A DNA stretch of 10,615 nucleotides from Bacteroidales bacterium. Lineage in GTDB: Bacteria > Bacteroidota > Bacteroidia > Bacteroidales > JAFGXI01. The notes under the pieces were generated by a model, which saw only the letters and a program-made list of their open reading frames with translations, did not search any database and was not told where the DNA came from. Position numbers and translations under genes: made by a program. This document shows positions 1-6,183 of the stretch, piece by piece (the first letter of the stretch is position 1; each line of letters begins with the position of its first letter). The stretch spans positions 1 through 10,615 of the forward strand of contig JALSQC010000221.1 of the NCBI GenBank assembly GCA_026985625.1, read 5' to 3'.

Positions 1-474
1 GTTTGCAGATATGCATTCGGGTGCATTTTTTATAAGTTCGTCTGAAACTCCTAAATATTTATTTATAGTATGTAATATTTCACAAACTGATACTCCTGTT
101 AATTTTGCTGCATCTTTAAACGATGCAAAACGTGCTAAAGTATTATACAATGCAGGTTTTTGCAGTTTTTTAAACTTTGGTGATAATTTTACCAAAACAT
201 CTTTTAAATCGGGATATTTATCAAGAGTTTCTTTAATATTTGCGTTTGATAAAACCGGTTTTATTTTTTTATCAACATTTTCTTCTTGTTTAGATATAGC
301 ATCAACAGGACAAATATCTAATGCTGCATCACAATTTTTTATTTCTTCGTCTGATTGAGGTTGTATCTTTAAATATGCTTTTTTCCCATTCATATCAAAA
401 TTGTCTTTAGCCACATCAATACAAGCCTGACAACCTATACATTCTTCCGATACATTGTATTTTATTATTTTCAT
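1..474 (-). CDS. Ferredoxin-like protein with DUF1858-like region (partial, C-terminus outside window)
   Basis: I translated this from the minus strand; ATG is at 474-472 and the frame stays open for 158 codons to the window edge, so the C-terminus is missing. Residues 1-60 form a single-cluster ferredoxin module: C12, C15 and C18 (CIGCQAC), then C55 followed by Pro in DICPVD, the usual four ligands of one 4Fe-4S cluster; C48 is an extra cysteine. A Lys/Glu-rich linker (about 61-75) leads to a helical region (about 80-150, including ETLDKYPDLKDVL and LSPKFKKLQKPALYNTLARF) that resembles the DUF1858 family. A role in electron transfer or redox sensing is inferred from the cluster; the partner is unknown. 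The gene stands alone behind typA with its own promoter, so it is probably transcribed separately. The ferredoxin call is strong, the DUF1858 call moderate, the function open. Confidence 0.85.
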   Translation of the reverse strand, partial: MKIIKYNVSEECIGCQACIDVAKDNFDMNGKKAYLKIQPQSDEEIKNCDAALDICPVDAISKQEENVDKKIKPVLSNANIKETLDKYPDLKDVLVKLSPKFKKLQKPALYNTLARFASFKDAAKLTGVSVCEILHTINKYLGVSDELIKNAPECISAN

Positions 475-502
475 TTGTTTATAAATTTATTAAATTAAAA
501 AT

Positions 503-533
503 CAAAGTTAATGTATATATGTAGAACAGTCAA
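503..533 (-). promoter_or_regulatory. Bacteroidota-type promoter of the ferredoxin-like gene
   Basis: Read on the minus strand, TTG (533-531) is followed after exactly 20 nt by TAACTTTG (510-503), matching the Bacteroidota primary sigma pattern TTG-N19-21-TAnnTTTG. Transcription would start a few bases past 503, giving a leader of roughly 25 nt to the ATG at 474. The leader is A/T-rich with no Shine-Dalgarno sequence, as is usual in this phylum. Confidence 0.7.
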
Positions 534-551
534 TACCTACATATTGGTATT
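532..551. repeat. Inverted repeat AATACC-N8-GGTATT overlapping the ferredoxin promoter
   Basis: Perfect 6-bp arms, AATACC (532-537) and GGTATT (546-551), are separated by 8 bp. The left arm overlaps the -33 TTG (531-533) of the ferredoxin promoter, where a bound regulator would interfere with or assist polymerase. Arms this short can arise by chance in AT-rich DNA; the operator reading is inference from position and from the related GGTA/TACC palindrome at 611-625. Confidence 0.3.
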
Positions 552-577
552 TTTACATTAATTGCAAGAAATGTTTT

Positions 578-593
578 TTGTAATATATTACAA
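578..593. promoter_or_regulatory. Perfect 16-bp palindrome, candidate regulator binding site
   Basis: TTGTAATATATTACAA reads identically on both strands. It lies about 45 bp upstream of the -33 element of the ferredoxin promoter, a plausible place for an activator site. Symmetric 16-mers of this form resemble sites of dimeric helix-turn-helix regulators, but I cannot assign a family. It has no loop, so as RNA it would be a poor terminator hairpin. Confidence 0.35.
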
Positions 594-610
594 GAAAACA
601 AGGGTTTGTT

Positions 611-625
611 TATGGTAATACCATA
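611..625. repeat. Palindrome TATGGTA-A-TACCATA
   Basis: Perfect 7-bp arms surround a single central base. The GGTA/TACC core resembles the arms of the inverted repeat at 532-551, suggesting related sites for one regulator. With a one-base centre it cannot form an ordinary RNA hairpin, so a DNA-binding role is the likelier reading if it has any function. Confidence 0.25.
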
Positions 626-632
626 GTTTTAA

Positions 633-652
633 ATCCTTTAAAAATAAAGGAT
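633..652 (-). terminator. Second hairpin downstream of typA
   Basis: On the minus strand an 8-bp perfect stem, ATCCTTTA/TAAAGGAT, encloses a 4-nt TTTT loop and is followed by only a short T run (TTTAAAAC). It lies just past the first hairpin at 658-680 and could back it up as terminator or protect the typA mRNA 3' end. The weak U-tract keeps confidence modest. Confidence 0.4.
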
Positions 653-657
653 AAAAT

Positions 658-680
658 AATATTTTAGACCATAAAATATT
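658..680 (-). terminator. Probable terminator hairpin downstream of typA
   Basis: About 20 nt past the typA stop, the minus strand carries a perfect 9-bp stem (AATATTTTA/TAAAATATT) with a 5-nt loop, followed by ATTTTAT. The stem is purely A/T and the U-tract is short, so it is weak by E. coli standards, but its position between typA and a gene with its own promoter supports a termination or 3'-end role. Confidence 0.5.
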
Positions 681-699
681 AAAAAATAGTTAATAAATT

Positions 700-2502
700 T
701 TATTTTTTTGCATCACGTTTTCTATCAACTTCTTTTAAAAGAATTTTTCGTATTCTCATAGATTTTGGAGTAATTTCCAGATATTCGTCGTTATGAATAT
801 ACTCCATTGCTTCTTCTAACGATAATTTAACAGGGGGAGCAATATATGTTTTGTCATCGGAACCCGATGCTCTCATATTTGTAAGTTTTTTTGTTTTACA
901 AACGTTTATAACAATATCGGCTTGACGGGTGTTTTCGCCAATTACTTGACCTTCGTAAACCTCCTCGCCGGGAGCAATAAAAAAAGTGCCTCTATCTTGT
1001 AATTTATCTATGGCATAAGGTATTGCTGTTCCTGTTTCCATTGATATTAATGCTCCGTTTTTATTTTTTAACAAGTCGCCTTTCCAAGGTTGAAACTCTA
1101 AAAACCTGTGAGCAATAACGGCTTCGCCCTCGGTTGCCGTAAGTAAATCGTTACGCAAGCCTATTATGCCTCTCGATGGAATTGTAAACTCTAAATTAGA
1201 ACGATCGCCTTTTGCTTGTATATCTACAATTTCGCCTTTTCGTTGGGTTACTTGTTCTATAACTTTTCCCGAAAATTCTTCGGGCACTTGAACGGTTAAT
1301 GCCTCAACAGGTTCGTTTTTTACACCATTTATTTCTTTTATAATTACTTTTGGTTGTCCTAATTGAAATTCGTAACCTTCGCGACGCATAGTTTCTACAA
1401 GAATAGATAGATGTAAAATACCTCTTCCGAATACATTATAAGCGTCGGGTGATGAGGTTTCTTCTACTTTTAAAGCTAAATTCTTTTCGGTTTCTTTAAA
1501 TAATCTGTCGCGTATGTGTCTTGACGTTACAAACTGACCTTCTTTCCCGAAGAAAGGAGAATTATTAATTGTAAAAAGCATACTCATTGTTGGTTCGTCT
1601 ATATTGATTTTAGGTAATCCTTCGGGATTTTCAAAATCGGCAACAGTATCTCCTATATCAAAATTTTCTATTCCGAGCAAAGCAACTATTTCGCCTGCGT
1701 AAACAGTATCTTTCTTTTTTTCTTTTCCTAATCCCTCGAAAACATAAAGTTCTTTAATTTTTGATTTTAGAATTGTTCCGTCGCGTTTAACCAAAGAAAC
1801 GTTATCTCCCCATTTTAAAGTTCCGCGTGTAAGTTTTCCTACGGCAATACGTCCAACATACGACGAGTAATCGAGTGATGTTATTCGCATTTGTGTGCTT
1901 CCTTCAATATATTTAGATTTAGGAATGTTTTCTAAAATAACATCAAGCAAATAGCTTACGTCGGTAGTAGGGTTTTTCCAATCTTCGCCCATCCAACCTT
2001 GTTTAGACGAGCCGTAAACAACCGGAAAATCTAATTGTTCTTCGCTTGCATTTAAGCTAAACATTAAATCAAAAACTTTTTCTACAGTATCTTCAGGGTC
2101 GCAATTTTGTTTATCTACTTTATTTACAACAACAATTGGTTTTAAATTAAGCTCAATAGCTTTTTGTAAGACAAAACGTGTTTGTGGCATTGGGCCTTCA
2201 AAAGCATCAACAACTAATAAAACGCCGTCTGCCATATTTAAAACTCTTTCTACTTCGCCCCCAAAATCGGAGTGTCCGGGAGTGTCTATAATATTAATTT
2301 TAGTGTTTTTATATCTAACGGCTACATTTTTCGATAAAATTGTAATTCCTCGTTCGCGTTCTAAATCGTTATTATCTAAAATTAATTCGCCAACATCTTG
2401 ATTTTCTCTAAAAAGTTTTACTTGATGTAGCATTCTGTCAACTAAAGTTGTTTTTCCGTGATCAACGTGTGCAATTATTGCTATATTTCTTATTTCTAAC
2501 AT
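700..2502 (-). CDS. typA: Ribosome-associated translational GTPase TypA/BipA
   Basis: This 600-aa protein is full length for TypA/BipA (about 600-615 aa). It is a cytoplasmic GTPase of the EF-G/LepA class that binds the ribosome and is linked in other bacteria to stress and low-temperature growth and 50S assembly. The G domain (about 1-200) has the P-loop AHVDHGKTT (11-19), the switch I region ERERGIT (about 48-54), DTPGH with the catalytic-type His77, NKVD (127-130) and a G5-like GSSK (164-167). Beta-barrel domain II, an EF-G-like domain III, a domain V and the BipA-specific C-terminal domain follow; the end (KSMRIRKILL) is typical of BipA. ATG at 2502 sits just behind a TAnnTTTG box. It lies between aroK and the ferredoxin gene on the same strand, separated by 199 and 225 bp, so it is probably its own transcription unit. 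Confidence 0.97.
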   Translation of the reverse strand: MLEIRNIAIIAHVDHGKTTLVDRMLHQVKLFRENQDVGELILDNNDLERERGITILSKNVAVRYKNTKINIIDTPGHSDFGGEVERVLNMADGVLLVVDAFEGPMPQTRFVLQKAIELNLKPIVVVNKVDKQNCDPEDTVEKVFDLMFSLNASEEQLDFPVVYGSSKQGWMGEDWKNPTTDVSYLLDVILENIPKSKYIEGSTQMRITSLDYSSYVGRIAVGKLTRGTLKWGDNVSLVKRDGTILKSKIKELYVFEGLGKEKKKDTVYAGEIVALLGIENFDIGDTVADFENPEGLPKINIDEPTMSMLFTINNSPFFGKEGQFVTSRHIRDRLFKETEKNLALKVEETSSPDAYNVFGRGILHLSILVETMRREGYEFQLGQPKVIIKEINGVKNEPVEALTVQVPEEFSGKVIEQVTQRKGEIVDIQAKGDRSNLEFTIPSRGIIGLRNDLLTATEGEAVIAHRFLEFQPWKGDLLKNKNGALISMETGTAIPYAIDKLQDRGTFFIAPGEEVYEGQVIGENTRQADIVINVCKTKKLTNMRASGSDDKTYIAPPVKLSLEEAMEYIHNDEYLEITPKSMRIRKILLKEVDRKRDAKK

Positions 2503-2524
2503 TTTATTTTTATATTTTAGGCTG

Positions 2525-2532
2525 CAAAAGTA
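2525..2532 (-). promoter_or_regulatory. Probable -7 element of the typA promoter
   Basis: The minus strand reads TACTTTTG at 2532-2525, a perfect match to the Bacteroidota -7 box TAnnTTTG, 22 nt ahead of the typA ATG. No TTG lies at the expected distance upstream; that stretch is A/T-rich without a clear -33 element. The expected leader is about 16-18 nt. The rest of the 199-bp gap to aroK holds only a weak 5-bp hairpin (2618-2631) that might mark the aroK 3' end. Confidence 0.55.
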
Positions 2533-2701
2533 GTCTTTTTTATTAGTTTATTAGATATAAATATAATTATTTAAAGTAAAATTTAACAAAACTTGTTTTT
2601 AGTAATTATATTTTATTCGATAGAAATATCGGATAATTAAACTTATTATGTTATCTATTGCTCTACAATTAAAAATCAAGTTAAGCTTTTTGCATATTAT
2701 G

Positions 2702-3226
2702 CTATTTTGTTTTTATTTTTTTTAATTCTTTATTTACAATAGATACAAGTTGTTGTGTTCTTAAATTTTTTCCAAGAATATTATATTTAGCTTGTTCGTA
2801 AAAGGGTTTTCGTTTTTCTAAATTTTTTTCGAGATATTCTATTAACTGAAAATGCGACATATTTTTAATTAAAGGACGAAATTTTTTTGAACGGTTTAGA
2901 CGGTGATACAAACAATTTGCTCCTTGTCGTATATAAATGGTAAGTCCTGAATTATTCATTATTTTCATATTATCGAAAAAACAAGGAGTTCCTCCTCCTG
3001 CCGATATTACGGTATTTTCATTATCAATAGCTTCTAAAAGACTTTCGTGTTCTATTTTTCTAAAATAGTTTTCGCCTTTTGTTTCAAAAATTTCACGAAT
3101 AGATGTATTGTATTTTTCTTCTATATAATCGTCGAGGTCAATAAATTTATATTCTAATTTATTAGCTAACTTTTTACCAAAAGTAGATTTTCCGCTACCC
3201 ATAAAACCAACTAAAAATATTTTCAT
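2702..3226 (-). CDS. aroK: Shikimate kinase
   Basis: The 174-aa product is a typical shikimate kinase (about 165-180 aa), which phosphorylates shikimate at the 3-hydroxyl with ATP in the cytoplasmic chorismate pathway. The P-loop GFMGSGKST is at 7-15. The shikimate-binding residues line up with known enzymes: D30 and D32 (FIDLDD), R56 (NYFRKIE), the GGG of ISAGGGT (77-79), R117 in the lid (KKFRPL) and R139 near the C-terminus (RKPFYE). All key residues are present, so the enzyme should be active. ATG at 3226 begins directly with the first beta strand (MKIFLVGFMG), leaving no room for a later start. It is divergent from uvrA, with 61 bp between starts. Its own promoter is unclear: a one-mismatch -7 box (TAAACTTG, minus strand 3277-3270) lies back to back with the uvrA -7 box. 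No other aro gene is adjacent. Confidence 0.96.
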   Translation of the reverse strand: MKIFLVGFMGSGKSTFGKKLANKLEYKFIDLDDYIEEKYNTSIREIFETKGENYFRKIEHESLLEAIDNENTVISAGGGTPCFFDNMKIMNNSGLTIYIRQGANCLYHRLNRSKKFRPLIKNMSHFQLIEYLEKNLEKRKPFYEQAKYNILGKNLRTQQLVSIVNKELKKIKTK

Positions 3227-3238
3227 TTGTTTATAATT

Positions 3239-3269
3239 TTGTATTTCGTTTAAATTTCTAATACTTTTG
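3239..3269 (+). promoter_or_regulatory. Bacteroidota-type promoter of uvrA
   Basis: TTG (3239-3241), a 20-nt spacer and TACTTTTG (3262-3269) match TTG-N19-21-TAnnTTTG exactly. Transcription should begin around 3273-3277, giving a leader of only about 11-15 nt before the TTG start codon at 3288. I see no LexA-like inverted repeat over it, so SOS control of uvrA is not supported here. Confidence 0.75.
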
Positions 3270-3287
3270 CAAGTTTAAATAATTTAC

Positions 3288-6119
3288 TTGAAAAATAAAG
3301 AAAAAAATACCGAAATTATTAAAATAACAGGAGCTCGCGAGCATAACCTTAAAAATGTTAATTTAACAATTCCACGAAATAAATTAACGGTTTTTACAGG
3401 TTTAAGCGGTAGCGGAAAATCGTCGCTTGCTTTTGATACTATTTTTGCCGAAGGACAACGTCGTTATTTAGAAACTTTTTCGTCTTATGCCAGAAACTTT
3501 TTAGGAACATTAGAGCGTCCTAATGTAGATAAAATATCGGGGTTAAGTCCTGTAATATCTATAGAGCAAAAAACATCTAATAAAAATCCGCGTTCGACGG
3601 TGGGAACAATTACCGAAATATACGATTTTTTACGATTGCTTTATGCTAAAGCAGCCGACGCATATTCGTATAAAACGGGCGAAAAAATGGTAAAATATTC
3701 CGAGGAAAAAATAATTGATTTAATTTTTGATGTTTATATAAATAAACCTGTTATTATTCTTGCTCCGGTTGTAAAAAATCGTAAAGGACATTACAAAGAA
3801 CTTTTTGAACAAATCTTGCGAAAAGGTTTTATACAGGTGCAAATTGATGGAGAAATAACGGAAATTTACCACGGATTAAAACTCGACAGATATAAAAATC
3901 ATAATATCGATATTGTAATAGATAAAATAATAGTTAATAATAAAAATCTAAAACGATTAAAAAATACTATAAAAATTGCTTTTAAACAAGGCAAAGGATT
4001 AATAGCCATAAAAAACAAAGAAACTAACGAACAAAAATACTATTCAAAAAGTTTAATGTGTCCCACAACCGGTATATCGTATAACACACCTGCACCTCAC
4101 TCTTTTTCGTTTAACTCGCCAATGGGAGCTTGTCCAAAATGTAATGGTATGGGAATAATTAGTAATGTAGATATTGCTACAATTATTCCCGACGATAAAA
4201 AAAGTATTGCCGGAGGAGGAATTGCTCCGTTAGGAAAATATAAAAATTCGTTAATATTTTTACAAATCGAGGCACTTGCAAAAAAATATAATTTTAAATT
4301 GTCAACACCAATAAAAGATATTCCAAAAAATATTATTGATATAATTTTATACGGAACAAGCGAAAGTTTAAGCATTAAAAATCCGTTTAACGGTATGCAA
4401 AATTATTTTCTTAGTTTCGAGGGGATAATAAATTATTTATTACGAAACAGTAGTCAAAACAAATCGCGAAAATCGCAAATATGGTCGGAACAATTTGTAA
4501 ATAAAATAACGTGTCCCGAGTGTAATGGAGCACGTTTAAAAAAAGAATCGTTGCATTTTAAAATTGCAGATAAAAACATATCGGAGCTTGCCGATTTAGA
4601 TTTAAAACAATTATCGATATGGTTAAAAAATATTGATGCAAAATTAAACAATAGACAAAAAATTATAGCTCATGATATTTTAAAAGAAATAAAAACCCGC
4701 TTACAATTTTTATTAGATGTAGGATTAGATTATTTATCTTTAAATCGACGGTCTAATACCCTTTCGGGCGGAGAGAGCCAACGAATACGTTTAGCAACAC
4801 AAATAGGGTCGAAACTTGTAAATGTTCTTTATATTCTTGACGAGCCAAGTATAGGATTACACCAACGCGATAATCATAAACTAATAAAATCGCTTAAACA
4901 TTTACGCGATATACAAAATACAATAATTGTTGTAGAACACGACAAAGATATGATTCTTTCGGCTGATAATGTTGTTGATATAGGACCTAAAGCCGGAAAA
5001 CACGGAGGCGAGATTCTTACAAATTGTTCTCCTTTTGAGCTTAAAACAAAAAATACATTAACGGCAAATTATTTATCGGGAAAAATTAAAATAAAAGTGC
5101 CCGAAAAACGACGCAAGGGAAACGGAAAATATATAGAGATTACAGGAGCATCGGGTCATAATTTAAAAAACGTTAATGTTAAGTTTCCTCTTGGAACAAT
5201 GATTTGTGTAACAGGTGTTTCGGGTAGCGGAAAATCGTCGTTAATAAACGAGACGTTGCATCCTGTTTTAAGTCAAAAATTACATAATTCGCTAAAACCA
5301 AATCTTAAATATAAAACTATATCGGGCATAGAAAATATCGACAAAGTTATAGAAGTATCGCAGGCTCCTATTGGACGAACTCCAAGGTCTAATCCGGTAA
5401 CTTTTATAGGAGTTTTTACAGATATACGAAACATTTTTGAACAAACAAACGATGCAAAAATAAAAGGATTTAAAGCCGGAAGATTTTCGTTTAACGTAAA
5501 AGGAGGACGATGCGAAACTTGCAAAGGAGCAGGACTGCAAACCATAGAAATGAATTTTTTACCCGATGTATTTATTAAATGTCCCGAGTGTAACGGAAAA
5601 AGATATAATAGCGAAACATTACAAATAAAATATAAAAACAAAAATATATTTGATGTTCTTGAGATGACAGTTAATCAGGCTGTAGAATTTTTCGAAAATA
5701 TACCAAAAATAAAAAATAAATTAAAAGCATTAAAAGATGTAGGTTTGGGATATTTAACGTTAGGACAACAAGCAACAACCCTTTCGGGAGGTGAGGCTCA
5801 ACGAATAAAACTTGCAGCCGAACTTGCTAAACGCGATACGGGAAAAACCCTTTATATTTTAGACGAGCCTACAACCGGATTGCATTTTGAGGATATTAGA
5901 ATATTGCTTAAAGTCTTAAACAAATTAATAGACAAAGGAAATACCGTTATTATTATAGAACACAATATGGATATAATAAAAACAGCCGATTATATTATAG
6001 ATATAGGAAAAGAAGGTGGCGTTAAAGGAGGAAAAATTATTGCCAAAGGAACCCCCGAAGATATTATAAATAATAAAAACTCATATACGGCAAAATATCT
6101 AAAAAAAGAATTATTATAA
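3288..6119 (+). CDS. uvrA: Excinuclease ABC subunit A (UvrA)
   Basis: The 943-aa product is full-length UvrA, the damage-sensing dimeric ABC ATPase that loads UvrB during nucleotide excision repair. NBD I has Walker A GLSGSGKSS (38-46), signature LSGGESQ (492-498) and Walker B at D518-E519. NBD II has Walker A GVSGSGKSS (643-651), signature LSGGEAQ (832-838) and Walker B at D859-E860. Cysteine pairs lie at 282/285, 409/412, 742/745 and 765/768; the last two form the intact C-terminal zinc module. The module around 258-285 is odd: C258 is followed by Pro-Thr-Thr where most UvrA proteins have CPxC, so one zinc ligand is missing. The start is TTG at 3288; a frame stop at 3276-3278 and the promoter at 3239-3269 leave no upstream ATG. 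No uvrB or uvrC is nearby, which is common. Confidence 0.98.
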   Translation: MKNKEKNTEIIKITGAREHNLKNVNLTIPRNKLTVFTGLSGSGKSSLAFDTIFAEGQRRYLETFSSYARNFLGTLERPNVDKISGLSPVISIEQKTSNKNPRSTVGTITEIYDFLRLLYAKAADAYSYKTGEKMVKYSEEKIIDLIFDVYINKPVIILAPVVKNRKGHYKELFEQILRKGFIQVQIDGEITEIYHGLKLDRYKNHNIDIVIDKIIVNNKNLKRLKNTIKIAFKQGKGLIAIKNKETNEQKYYSKSLMCPTTGISYNTPAPHSFSFNSPMGACPKCNGMGIISNVDIATIIPDDKKSIAGGGIAPLGKYKNSLIFLQIEALAKKYNFKLSTPIKDIPKNIIDIILYGTSESLSIKNPFNGMQNYFLSFEGIINYLLRNSSQNKSRKSQIWSEQFVNKITCPECNGARLKKESLHFKIADKNISELADLDLKQLSIWLKNIDAKLNNRQKIIAHDILKEIKTRLQFLLDVGLDYLSLNRRSNTLSGGESQRIRLATQIGSKLVNVLYILDEPSIGLHQRDNHKLIKSLKHLRDIQNTIIVVEHDKDMILSADNVVDIGPKAGKHGGEILTNCSPFELKTKNTLTANYLSGKIKIKVPEKRRKGNGKYIEITGASGHNLKNVNVKFPLGTMICVTGVSGSGKSSLINETLHPVLSQKLHNSLKPNLKYKTISGIENIDKVIEVSQAPIGRTPRSNPVTFIGVFTDIRNIFEQTNDAKIKGFKAGRFSFNVKGGRCETCKGAGLQTIEMNFLPDVFIKCPECNGKRYNSETLQIKYKNKNIFDVLEMTVNQAVEFFENIPKIKNKLKALKDVGLGYLTLGQQATTLSGGEAQRIKLAAELAKRDTGKTLYILDEPTTGLHFEDIRILLKVLNKLIDKGNTVIIIEHNMDIIKTADYIIDIGKEGGVKGGKIIAKGTPEDIINNKNSYTAKYLKKELL

Positions 6120-6138
6120 ATTTTAGACTTAAAGATAT

Positions 6139-6168
6139 TTGTGTCTTATAAATCAATTATTATTTTTG
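6139..6168 (+). promoter_or_regulatory. Bacteroidota-type promoter of the family 2 glycosyltransferase
   Basis: TTG (6139-6141), a 19-nt spacer and TATTTTTG (6161-6168) fit TTG-N19-21-TAnnTTTG. The predicted leader to the ATG at 6184 is only about 9-11 nt. The promoter shows that the TTG at 6139, which opens the reading frame further upstream, is a promoter element rather than a start codon. It begins 19 bp past the uvrA stop, so the gene need not depend on uvrA transcription. Confidence 0.6.
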
Positions 6169-6183
6169 TTAAAAAATCAACTA

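Noticed and set aside
11..358. Plus-strand open frame of 115 codons at the left edge
   Set aside because: The minus strand over the same bases encodes a clear ferredoxin motif with four cluster cysteines and a promoter in front; the plus frame has no recognisable domain.
4097..5641. Several minus-strand open frames inside uvrA (4097-4375, 4454-4651, 5273-5641, 5292-5540)
   Set aside because: All lie within the conserved UvrA coding sequence, have no family resemblance and show Cys/Phe/Ser-rich composition typical of antisense frames.
6139..6183. TTG at 6139 as start of the plus-strand glycosyltransferase
   Set aside because: It coincides with the -33 element of a promoter whose -7 box is at 6161-6168, and the extra 15 residues precede the conserved first strand; ATG 6184 is better.
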